A stretch of 64,000 nt of DNA from positions 1,054,001 through 1,118,000 of the forward strand of contig QEYB01000715.1 in assembly GCA_017562135.1 (NCBI GenBank), in the 5' to 3' direction. The translations under genes and the position numbers were made by a program. Below are positions 48,606 through 59,596 of this stretch, one piece after another. The DNA comes from Dipylidium caninum (lineage: Eukaryota > Platyhelminthes > Cestoda > Cyclophyllidea > Dipylidiidae). The notes below the pieces were generated by a model. It was not told where the DNA came from and did not search any database. It saw only the letters and a program-made list of their open reading frames with translations. Each line of letters begins with the position of its first letter. The first letter of the stretch is position 1.

Positions 48606-51063
48606 GGGCGTGGTGAATTGGCGCTCAGAGCCGAGGCCGCTTGGCCGGATCCACGAGGCAGACGGGCGCGTTCCCCCTCAGCCCCCCGATGAAGTTAGGA
48701 GCACAGCTTTGTGCTTTGGGCCACCGCGATACGCTTGTGAAGGCAACGGAATGCATTTTGTCCCAACACAGGGAACAGCAGGACATGGTGAATGTCACCT
48801 TTACAAAAAGTGTTTTAAAGCATTTATTCCAGATATTTTGCAAATTCTTTCCTTCGTTTAACGAATTTAGACTTTTCCGGTTCTCGGAAGTACGGAACAA
48901 GTGGCAATCAGTCGCCAGTCGAATTTTGAACATTTACCCCAATTGTGTCAAGCTATAATTAACGATTATGAGAATAACGAAAGAAAGTAGTGTGCATTGC
49001 CATATGCGTTACGCCATATGAAGTAATGAGTGAGCTAGCGAATTTATTGTTTCATACATGTGCTCCTCCGAATTTCGGTTGAGAGCATTTAAATTTCACC
49101 AGTTTTGAGCACTTGTTGTAAAGCGTCTAGCTTTTTCTTTAATTAAAGGGCTTATACTTTGGCATCATCGTGGTATCTGAGCATGGAAAGTACCTTAAAA
49201 TGAAATCTTTATTTAAGCTAATCGGATGCTGATGATAGTAACACAGTATGAGGGAAATGTCGCCACATAGGCGTTAATAAATTGTGACGGTTAGAGATGC
49301 CTATGTAACAACTAATCGGCGATCATAGCGTCGCACTTGTTCTTGTCATACCGAAATTATGAGTTTAGGCACCAGAGCAATGGCCCGCCATTGCTGCACG
49401 CCCGGGGAGGAGATGGTGGCACAGAACACACTCGAAAGCCACCATGGGAGGAGAGTCAGTAGAGCCTGTCTCGGTGACTGGGAAGGTTGGGGTTTAGCCA
49501 GACCTTTTAGTCAAGTGAAGCACTTACGTGCTGCAGTGCCTTCCACTTGCATTCAAAACACGCCATGGTAGGTGACAGCGTAGATAAAAAATAGCTGCTG
49601 TCAATTATTAATAGTTTTAGGGAAAGCCTTGAGTGCTGACATTACGTCGAAACATTATGGTGCATAGCCTCCCTCAATGACGGAAACCGGCGAGAAAATG
49701 GGATTTGCTGCTGTTGCTATATTGCGAAGTAGGGATAAAAACACAGTTTGTGTGCAAAGTGTGGTATTTTCGGAAAATCCCAATTTCGCATAGCACAATT
49801 ACAATGTCATTAATGTATCTCAATAAATGGTTTCCAACGTCCCAAAGACGGTCTGCAGAAAAGCTTCCATAACTTAGCTCCTAACCAAGCCGTCTTAATA
49901 AGCATCACTGTTCGATTTGCGATGAAGATAATGTTTGGTCGAAATTTACACCAGGATATCGAGGAACAGTACTTAAGTGTTTTTCTTCGGGGGATTTACA
50001 ACATCCCTCTCTATTTACGTAACGACGTCTTTAAAGGGCCGGGACCACAAAAAAGCAAATCATCACACGTTTTTCTCAGGTGTCGTACAAAAAGTTGACG
50101 ATACGGCGGAGTAATAGCAAACCTCGAGCAGGTTAACTCGGCCTTCCGCACCACGACGAGCGAGCAGGTGCACGGGCGCGGAGGAGATGCGTCGCTGCGA
50201 GGAGCAGCTAATGGCACTTTGATAAGTTGAGCCATATGCCACTCATTATTTCGGTAATGATGAGTTTAATTGGGGATTATTTCACAGTAGTTCAGTAAAA
50301 TAAATAAATCCTGAAGGGTGCATGGCAGTTGAGTATCCACATGATATAAGCTGTGCGAGTATGCTCCGTACTTAAATTATTAAAAGATACTATTGCGCGA
50401 ATGTTTAAATTCAAGGAACTCAGAAGTTTTAGAAGCTTCGGTTAAAGAGTTACCTATTTATAATTATTCAACCTTATTTGAGCCGCATGTTATGAATAAG
50501 TTCTTGGTAGCTACGGTTCAATCATCTAGTAACACATGGTTCCCCATCGGGAAGTTATTCTGCTTCATGTAAAAGTGGTGCCGCGGGTTGCAGAAAAACT
50601 TTAGAATACTTGCGTATTAAGAGTGACACGTACTAAATGAATGCTCGTACCACACCCTACATGTAAACGTTTAACAAAAAGGCGACGATCACAACCTTCG
50701 GGAAAGGTATCGCTGTCGAGGATAACAAATTACAAAACAATAGGATATTACTTAGGGCAAAATGCACAGAGAGAGGTCAATAAACATATTTTCCTGCATT
50801 TATTTTACGTTACGGACTACAAACCGAGATGAATAGTTGGAGTATATATGGTAACTGCGTTCGTGTCGAAAGTAAAATATTAGCTTCCGAATTTTTTGGT
50901 TAGACATCACATTGGCAAAACGTTGGTTCCTGAAAATAGGATATTGACATGCGTTTCATTTAGGGAGCGCCAATAATGTAACAGATACTTCAAGCAAAAG
51001 ATAAGGCGAATGGATGATCTAAAACGATGGAGGATTAGCGATGAGAGGAATGACATGTAATCA

Positions 51064-51099
51064 TCTCACAACCAGATAGAATCTCACAACCAGATAGAA
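51064..51099. repeat. 18 bp perfect tandem duplication
   Basis: The unit TCTCACAACCAGATAGAA occurs twice head-to-tail, about 430 bp upstream of the SNF8 start codon. Confidence 0.9.
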
Positions 51100-51531
51100 T
51101 CAGAAATCAAGCCTAACACGCTGAGATACTACGTTACAACCCTGAAGAAAGGGAGAATTTCCTACAAGCCGTAATTATTCGTTTAGGAAATCCATAGATA
51201 AAGGAAAACTTACCAGGAGTCAAATTTTTTATTGCTGCAATGAAACAGTGTAAAATGGTATTCAACAGTGAATTCGCATAGGAGACGAGTGATAAAACAG
51301 CGGTGAAAACTAAAAAGTTCCGCATGAAGCATGTCGTGGTTTCGGAAGCGTAAGAAAACCGTATATCGGGCTGTTATACTGATATTATCCCAAAATAAGT
51401 GAAGTGAAATTTCGTGTATAAGTTGAGTGTCATTGTTTTTGAAACTCACCAACCGTAGATCAGCTCCGATTTTGGTGATTGTCAGCACGAAGTCATTAGC
51501 CGCGCATTCCAGAAATTAACGGCTGTTAGGG

Positions 51532-52749
51532 ATGAATAGACGCGTCGGCATTGCCGGGATAAAGGAGCAGGCGTTAATGAAATCTAAATATGAAGAAAAA
51601 CGCAAACAATTGGCTGAAAATGCCGCTGCAAACCTGAGTCGGCAATTAGAAATAGTTAAGTCGTCTCTGGAGTATTTTGCTTCAACGTATCAGTCAAAAA
51701 TAAGACAAGATCCTGTTTTTAGAACAGAATTTCAATCCATGTGTGCTAACATTGGCGTCGATCCTCTTTCATCAAGTAATGGTTACTGGTCAAAGATTTT
51801 GGGTATTGGAGACTTTTATTATCACCTTGCAGTTCGAATCATCGAGGTGAGTACCTTCAAATGCCCGACACTTTACCATATTTGTTTCAATTTATGTTCT
51901 CTTTAATACGTACGGTTCACATAGGTGCGCCGGTACCATGGAGGAAAATCACGTCAAAAGTGTAGCTTGATTCAGCCGCATGCTTGTTTTCTGAACTATC
52001 AATCGCATACGTTTTTTTCTGCTTTTTATCACAGGTTAAGATTGCTTTCTGTGTTTCTTCTTGCTACCAAATTCTTGCAATGCTCACCTCCTAACTTATA
52101 TGTAATTAGTTTTTTTGTTTTTATTAATCATCGAATGTATTCGTGTCGGTACGTTTCGCATATATGTATATGTTGTCTTGGGTTGCATTGTAGATTTGCA
52201 TGGCCAACCAGCCGAAAACAGGTGGTTTGATGCCTCTTGAAGAACTCATTATAAAATTGAACGCATCTATGAACTCGAAGCAAACTGATGTCTGCCAAGA
52301 TGATGTTGTCCGTGCCATCAAGAAACTTCATTGTTTGGGAAACAGTTTTAAATTAATCAAACTCACAGATTCGCGTCAACTAGTACAGTCAGTTCCAGGT
52401 GAATTGAGCTTGGACCAGATGAAGATCTTAGAATTGGCTGAATCACACGCAGCTCATGTCACCATGCGACATTGCGTGGGGAAGTGAGTATTTATGTACG
52501 AATCATTTGGTTTTATTTTTGCAACTGGATTCCAGTTCATTTATTTTGTATTTGTTACGATTGCATGGACAGATCTGATTTACTTTGGCCATACGATTTT
52601 GACCGTCTAGATTGAGTTGGACAAAGGAACGGGTACATACGGCCCTGGATTATCTCCTACAAGAAGGCATGGCATGGGTGGATGATGGAAGCGATAATGG
52701 CGAGCGTTCCTACTGGTTTCCGAGCTTGTTGACGATTGAAACGAATTGA
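51532..52749 (+). CDS. SNF8: ESCRT-II subunit SNF8 (VPS22/EAP30), 3 exons
   Basis: VPS22 is the core winged-helix subunit of ESCRT-II, which sorts ubiquitinated membrane cargo into multivesicular bodies on endosomes. Exons 51532-51846, 52194-52483 and 52611-52749 join in phases 0 and 2 to give 247 residues (human 258). Blocks: [20 protein letters not shown] at the N-terminus, [96 protein letters not shown] and the C-terminal winged helix [15 protein letters not shown] ending SYWFPSLL. The match is collinear from first to last residue, so start and stop are firm. Nothing unusual. Confidence 0.96.
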
Positions 52750-53739
52750 TGTATTTTACTCTTGTCAGATTTTGAGCACTATTTGACGAGAAGCTATGTG
52801 ACTCAATGATTTTCCACTTAATTTACAGGATTTTGAGATACTTTTTATAGTACCACATATTGTTCATTAGCAATTTATACTTGACAAAACATAGTATGGA
52901 CATGGTCCATCTTGTTATTAATATGTCTTTATGATCAGTGGCTGTGATTGCCATCAATACAATGCAAATTTTGTGTCTGTGGGAATGGATACGATCGAAT
53001 TGCCAGATTTTATTGTGGGGAGATTCATTTCAGTTGATAGTGATTGCTATTCTCTATACATCTTCCGTGTCTGTCCCTATCAGACTGGACTACTATGGAT
53101 AGGTTATTCGATGGAAGGTATGTGCTAATTTTAACTGTCATTATTATTATTATTGTTAGATGCGGTGGAGATTCTGGTGTACTGGTAGAACGCCTTAGGC
53201 CAAATCACTACTCAGGATTGTATTTTACATGGGACTAAATGTGATACACTAAGGTTACAAAAGCTACTGTATTAATTTCAAACAGTTTTTACCATGACTA
53301 CAGGTTAGGCGATTGTTTGCGCTCAGAGTTTGGAACTCCGTTAGATATTCCGCAGGGACGCCCAACCTTGACCATACTGGTATCGCGCTTATAATTTCAC
53401 AGGCAGTGCTGATGCTAATAGGTTTCTCTAGGAAGTCTTATCTTGGCTAGTACTAGCATTTTAGGGTTTGGGGGTTTGGTTGTTTCATTTTGAAGTCGCT
53501 TGACTAAGGAATCTGGGGCGTATACACTAAAGCTAATATTGTTATATTCTGGTTAAGCAATTTCCGAGGGGTGTATTATTGGGCAAGTGGTCTTACTTGG
53601 TAAAACCGGAGGTTGAGGAGCTTTTTTTGACATGGTAGTTAGAAGAAATGCTCAGGCGACGTGAGATGATCTGTTACCGTATTGTTATTTTTGGTCTTGG
53701 AACCAGACTTCCTAATTCTTTCAGTATATCAATCCGTGA
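52750..53739. other. Intergenic between SNF8 and the PUR-domain gene
   Basis: About 1 kb of AT-rich DNA; contains a short ATT/TAT run near 53140-53156. May hold the 5' end or an extra 5' exon of the PUR-domain gene. An overlapping frame from 53648 is a shadow of that gene or a leader. Confidence 0.4.
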
Positions 53740-56199
53740 ATGCGCATTATCCCACATTTTGCACAGAGATTGGTTTACTCGTGCGCACTCAAACCATTGC
53801 TTGGTGGTTCAAATGACAAGTTCTCAAGTGAGCCAATTAGATGGCAACGAGTTAACTCTTCTCACCGGACTTCGTCACACCTCGAGTTTTCTTCAAGACG
53901 TCGGTTAGAGAAGGGGAGACTTCGCTTCGGAAACGGAATGAACCAACAATATGTTCACATGAATTACGGTGGTGCACCTTATGGGAATTTCATTAGGCAT
54001 CAAATTCCATTGAGAGGAAATCCAAGGCGGACGCTTATGAAGGAATTGGTGACAAAAAAACCATCTGGAACTGAAAGCGTCGGTTATTTCATGAGCGTCA
54101 TCCAATCGCCCCTTCTTGAGAATCGCGCACCGGAATCACGAATGGGTTACAGATATGATGGCCTAGAACACGGTGCTCCAGACCTGGCACCCTGGGTCAT
54201 TCTCCAATCACGCTTTGCACGTAACGAGGAGGTGACATTCCCTATCTCCATGTGTGCAAATCTGTATAGTCAACTCCTCTCTTGCGGACAAATGAATAAA
54301 GACGATCTCGACAGTTCTGGAGAAAGCAGGACAACACCTAATTTAGACCAGATAGACGAGGGGGATTGTGTCTTCGATCTTTCGACACTCGAGCCGGCCG
54401 AGGTGTTCGACGAGGCAGTCAACTGGTCTGTCAAGATTCTGAAGGAAAACCCTGCCGCAGATGGGCAATCCACGGGCGCAAAATTGGATCAAGTTAAAGT
54501 TGGGAGATGGATACAGTCAGGGCCTCTTAGGGAGACTGGAGAAACTAAATGTTATTCTTACCCACTGCGTCGAAATGCGAAAACCTGTCTGGAAATCTAC
54601 GAGTCACTCCTTCCGAACTTGATCACGTTCTTGAGTAAGTGGCGCCTACCGTGTGCGTTTCCCACTTCACTTTTATCACTTGTGTATTATTCCCATAACT
54701 TTGGCCTTCTTGACCAGCTCACCTCTTGCTCTCAACCACTCGATTTGTCAGCTACTCGGTGTTGACACCCACTGTCCTTCGTGAAAAGTATCACTATCGG
54801 CGAATGGGATATCACCGTCTCTGACTAACGTCTCCCCAGTCAGCACATTCGCAGACTGAAAAGCAACCACCCGAAGGAGAATGGATTGAGTTTCCCTTCA
54901 CAACGCATTTTGTTCTAGTTGTTCTTCGTCTTTCGTTTGATTAAGGCTACTGTTGTATCGCGTTTTTCGAAAGTCTGCTTGGTAGCACTTCAAGTTGACC
55001 GACGACGAGGATAGGGGGGGGGGGGAGAAGGAGGAGAAGAGAAACTGGCTTCCGACTTCTACTTGTGTCTTTTTAGTTGAAATCACCTAAGGCGCTCTCT
55101 GGCGGCCTCGTTTTTGCTCTTCAGCATCTTGTTCCACACACTGCACGGTTAAATAGAAAGTCTTAATGTCATGGAGCCTAGGCCTTTCTGGTCTCTTTTC
55201 TGTTAGACTGCGCTTGGCGACTTTTCACATTTATTTGCCCTGGTGCCATTCAATGCCCAGTCCTAAATTTTTCTCCTTTGCACTACAAACGTGTACGTAA
55301 ATGCAGATGGGCCTCGGTCTCTGAAATGGGATTTCATTTAACGACGAGGCTCACCTTTTATACTGTCGACCGCGAACAACTTGTGCCTGGTGCCCTGTCC
55401 TCGTTCGTAGGGTATCGTTTTCTGGAAATTTGTGCTCTCAATTAATAATATGCATGGTTTTTACACACGCGACGTTACGCGAAAGGACTATACAGAAATC
55501 GGATCCAGCCCACTGTGTTCCCATCCTACCCATTACTCTTTTCTGTTCATTTGAGGTGACATTTGTGTGCGATATCGGCATTTGGACCAACTTCCACAAA
55601 TAAATTTCCTATACAGTGCATCGGGTGAACGTCGGTTTTTCTTCGACATTCGTAATACCCGATATGGCAATCGACTGCACATCACCCAAGTCACGGATCT
55701 CAGTCGCAATGTGATCGGGATCCCTTTGGAATCCTTGGTGACATTTAGGGATCGTCTGACTGGGCTTATTGACACTTTAAAACTGGAAAGTGGGAGAGAT
55801 ATGCGCGAAATGCTAGAGAAGTGTTCCAGCCATCCTGTGAGATGTCGATCCTTGCGTCAGACTCCGGTATATCGTCCAGTGACTGCCAACGGTTATCGGC
55901 AGTCCCGATTCGAGAAAGGAAAAACACCTCCGCAGCAATCAAAGAAGGTAGAAAATGGAGTAGAAGGAACAGTAACATCTGCGAAAAGCATTGGGACACC
56001 GAGACAGCTGAAGTTGACCCCCAGAACACAGCTGCAACCCACACAACTGAGCAATAAAAGTGGTCATGAGAATGGAGAAGTAGAAGGGAAGACAGATGTA
56101 AATGGAACAGGGAAAAAAGAGATTGAAAGATCAGCAGGCCAAGGAAGAGCGAGGAGAAGAGCGAGAAGAAAGAGGTTTGCAAAACTCATGGAACCCTGA
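53740..56199 (+). CDS. Divergent PUR-domain nucleic-acid-binding protein (Pur-alpha/gamma-like), 2 exons
   Basis: PUR proteins bind purine-rich single-stranded DNA and RNA through paired PUR repeats. Exons 53740-54634 and 55556-56199 join in phase 1 to give 512 residues from the first ATG. The clearest repeat lies at the start of exon 2: GERRFFFDIRNTRYGNRLHI, then IGIPLESLVTFRDRLTGLI, matching PUR repeat III (NKRFFFDVGSNKYG). Two weaker candidates in exon 1 are VGYFMSVIQS paired with EEVTFPISMCANLYSQLL, and GRWIQSGPL paired with NAKTCLEIYESLLPNLITFL. The C-terminal 130 residues are Lys/Arg/Gln-rich and end in a basic cluster (GRARRRARRKRFAKL), likely a nuclear or RNA-binding tail not present in human PURA. 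Start uncertain: 53938 is an alternative ATG. The intron holds a G-run at 55014-55025. Confidence 0.6.
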
Positions 56200-57980
56200 T
56201 AATTGTCGACTGTGCACAGTGGTTATTCCACTATTGTTATCCTCGCGTTTGTGCTCTTGACATTTCAAAATCACATCATATCATTCTAGTCCTGTCTTGA
56301 CAAGGGCATGGGTGGCCGTCTTAGGTGATCAGCAGTGACACCGCGGTTATTCCCACCACACTTTTATCAGTCTTTCGGCACACTGTTGTCCTGTTAGAGA
56401 ACAAGGGTCCTACAAGCACAGTGCTCTTAAGGTGACAGCCACGGAGCCCAACCCCGTTATTCTTAACGTGATGCTCTTTTGTGATGGCAGTTTCCTAGCG
56501 TATTGTGAAAATCCGTGCAAAACTTGAATTTGTACGTAGTTTTGTTTTTGAAATCGAAATTTTGAGGGGAGTTCATGACGGACGAGGCGAATTCCACTCG
56601 GTCTCGACTACCGCTCGACGAACTAAGCTCCTGCACACGAGTCCTGAGCGCTCGCCTTTCGACACTTCGCGAAGGCAAGTGAGTGGTTTTATCAAGGCCC
56701 CGGGGAGAGCGAGAAACGCCTCACCCATACGCTCTACAACACATCCGATTCTGCCTTGCTTCCCTTCTACCGCGCGGTGTCCCATACTCATCGGTCTTTC
56801 TTGGGAAATAACGTGGATCATCTAACCTATTAGTTGAAGGCAAGGTGGTCGAATGAAGATGCATCTGTATCAGTGCACCTACAGGGATTGCATTAGGTGA
56901 ACACTAAGAGCTTGGCCTCTGGAATACGTGTGCCCCTGATGTGACTCGGGAGGCACTAAACACTACAACTTCTGAGGCAACCAAGAATAAACCCAAGAAA
57001 GCATGTCATATTCGCCGTGTATGCACGCTTTTTGGAATAATTCGGGCAGTGGTCGCACGCACACACGGTGAAATCTGAAAGTGACCTTAACATTACTTAC
57101 AATATTCATAGTCGCAACACAAACCGGTCACACGAAGCTTAAATCCCATCCAAAAAAGGTTTCATTTTTCCCTTTACACCGGTTCAATAAAATTTACCAG
57201 TAAGGACGTACCAGAACGATGGGTGAAATATACGAGTTTAACAAAAAAAAACCAAACATCAGGATGAAGGCAACGTGGGTACGTTTTTCACGAACTAAGT
57301 GAACGGAAGTGTGAGAAAGTAGCACTCGATTACCTTTTCCGTCGACTCTACTGTAAAAAATCCATAGCTTATGCTCTACGCAAGGGAATAACTGCGCTAG
57401 TAGTGCTTTCGAAATTAGGGCCAACCTCATTTAAAGGAATACGAGAAAACGAAATGATGTTCAATCTTGACATCGATCAGTGGTGGAATCTAGTTAAAAG
57501 ATAACTTATACACTTAAACATAGATTTGTATTCTAACGTTTAGGAAGATGAAATTGGTTCACTGAAAAAGGATATGTCCTTAAAGTCATGTAAATCATAT
57601 TGTATTCATAAACCTTCATTATTTTAAAAAAATGAAGTGAGATATTCGAAGCAAGACTATCGATGGAGCATCGAAAAATACGGCATATAACAATCTAAGC
57701 TTTACGTATCTATAATAAAGGAGTGTATCAAGACAAAAAACCGTTAAACATGCCGAGTGTAGTAGTGCTCGATATACTACAATAACTAGGTCGAAATATG
57801 CGAATAGAAGCTGATTGAGAAGTTACACTACAAAACTTCAATAAATATATTATAATAAGATCAATGCATTTAGCCTATCTAATTGCATTAGATCAACAAC
57901 AAAAAAATATCTTGAGAAAGTAAGTATATGGCTACAAAGTTAGGTGATCGGATAAAAATACAAAAGGCTGTCACTGGTAG
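56200..57980. other. Convergent intergenic region between PUR-domain gene and TACO1
   Basis: About 1.8 kb holding both 3' untranslated regions. AT-rich after 57.0 kb. No open frame with recognisable homology. Confidence 0.5.
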
Positions 57981-59138
57981 TCATTCGGTCCTTTCACAAT
58001 TGTCATAGAAATTGTCGGCATAGTCGATTGCCTCACGAAGACGTTCGTACATCTCACTAATCAGCTTATAGTTGTCCGAGGAGACGGAGACCTTCCGAAC
58101 TGCCAAGTACGGACTATATGCCTCATAGATGTTGATTCCATGGGACTCCAAACTTCGACGCACATCATCGATGTCATTCACCTCACAATGGAACTAAGCA
58201 ATAATAAAGTGCTGTCCATTAGCTTAAGTAGGTTTAATATTTCCGAAAATGTTAGAAGAATAGCAAGAAAGCATTAAAATTTTAAATATGATGAAATACG
58301 GGAAAAAATTACATATTAAGTGGATGACACGTGGAGAAATAAGACCAAAAAGAACTCAATGACAGATTAGTGTAATAGCATAATAGGGAACAGGCACGTA
58401 TTGTAGGCAATTTGTGAATGCAAAGGAGAAAATTCACCTCGAATCCTTTGACTCCACCATCAAGTTCTGACTCTTTCACATCCTTAGCACCACACACGAT
58501 GGCCAATTCTGTTGCTGCATCGATATTGTCTAAATTTTTCTGGTTTGGTGCGGAGATGACACCACAATGCTCAAAAAATTCGTTGGCTATGGATCCGGGA
58601 GTAGACTTAGAAACTTTAAAACTGTTTAAATAAGGTGAGGAAAAATACCAACCCGTATTTTTTGGCAATACCCTGCACCCTGTCACGTGCGGATTTAGCA
58701 GCCTTGCATCTTGTCTCAATAAGGGCGAAAACACCACCAGGTGCTTGTATTTCTATAACGTAAGGCTCTACCGAATCTTGAGCTAAAAGTCGTTTATTTA
58801 TGGTATCCATTGGCACATTTTCGACTTGGCTTCAGCGATAACAGAAGCAAGCTTGCTATTAAGTTTAGGATCACGTACCCCGCCACCACCTGACCAGAAT
58901 ATAAAGGAAATTAAGGACTACCTTTAACAGCTGCATCTACTTGTAGAAGAAAATAACTTGTGACACGGGCACGTTCTTTATCTTTGGCTTCTTTTACGTG
59001 TCTAACATTTTGCCAATGAGAATGGCCTGCGAGACGACGCGGTAAATGCGACACCCGATTCGTGCAACATTCCAAATGGATAGGAACAAAAAAAACAACA
59101 CGCAAGAGCCGGAACGTCCGGGCGTGGAAAATGCTCAT
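57981..59138 (-). CDS. TACO1: TACO1, mitochondrial YebC-family translational activator, 4 exons, with a 1-base frame break
   Basis: TACO1 acts in the mitochondrial matrix to promote translation of cytochrome c oxidase subunit I; the YebC family relieves ribosome stalling. Minus-strand exons: 59138-58922, 58889-58653, 58621-58438, 58193-57981. The N-terminus is an Arg-rich presequence followed by the hallmark LAGHSHWQNVRHVKEAKDKERAR. Then DPKLNSKLASVIAEAKSK, VPMDTINKRLL, VIEIQAPGGVFALIE, FEHCGVISAP, AATELAIVCGAKDVKE and DIDDVRRSLESHGI. Exon 2 needs one extra A at the run 58818-58821 to link AKSK to VPMDT; as written it runs into a stop. With that base the exon 2/3 phase (2) also fits, so the break is local. 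Intron 2 is only 31 nt (58622-58652). About 240 residues once the frame is bridged. Confidence 0.92.
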
Positions 59139-59596
59139 GCTTCACCCCAGGGAACACTAGGTCACAAAGGGCACGAGGTCAAGTGCACATAAACATCGCA
59201 AGAATTATGCAAAATTCCTTATAATTTACCATATAATACGGTGTCTTTCTGTAATACAGAGGTTTTTTAAATAAAAAGTACAATAATGCGTGTGAAAAAT
59301 CAAAAAGTATCACTAACATTATCAACAATATTAAAAACACGTAAAGTTCAAAGTAAAATTAATTTTATTTGCTTATGAAGGGTTTGATTTTAAATTTGGA
59401 GGCAATGCTTTTGATTGCTGCACAACCCCATTGAGTTATCAAGCTTTAAATAGTAATAAAAATATTTATAAATTTTATTTACAATAAAGTCAATCGTATA
59501 ATTTTGTTGGTCAAATTTATGTTTTAACGTTTCATTTTATAACATAAAACCTTGACACCGTCTTTGGATTTCCGCGGGGTATCATCTCAAATAAGG
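59139..59596. promoter_or_regulatory. Shared head-to-head promoter region, TACO1 and ODAD1-like
   Basis: 458 bp separate the two divergent start codons, so both promoters and both 5' untranslated regions must share it. Strongly AT-rich; no specific factor site identified. A leader open in frame with the ODAD1-like start begins at 59552. Confidence 0.6.

Larger units (their letters stand above)
46601..51531. other. Intergenic, 4.9 kb
   Basis: No gene supported. Includes a pentanucleotide tandem repeat at 48563-48605 and an 18 bp duplication at 51064-51099. Open frames are short and unrecognised on both strands. Confidence 0.5.

Noticed and set aside
53648..53908. 86-codon + strand frame overlapping the PUR gene start
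   Set aside because: Different register from the PUR-like coding exon and no recognisable content; at most a leader frame.
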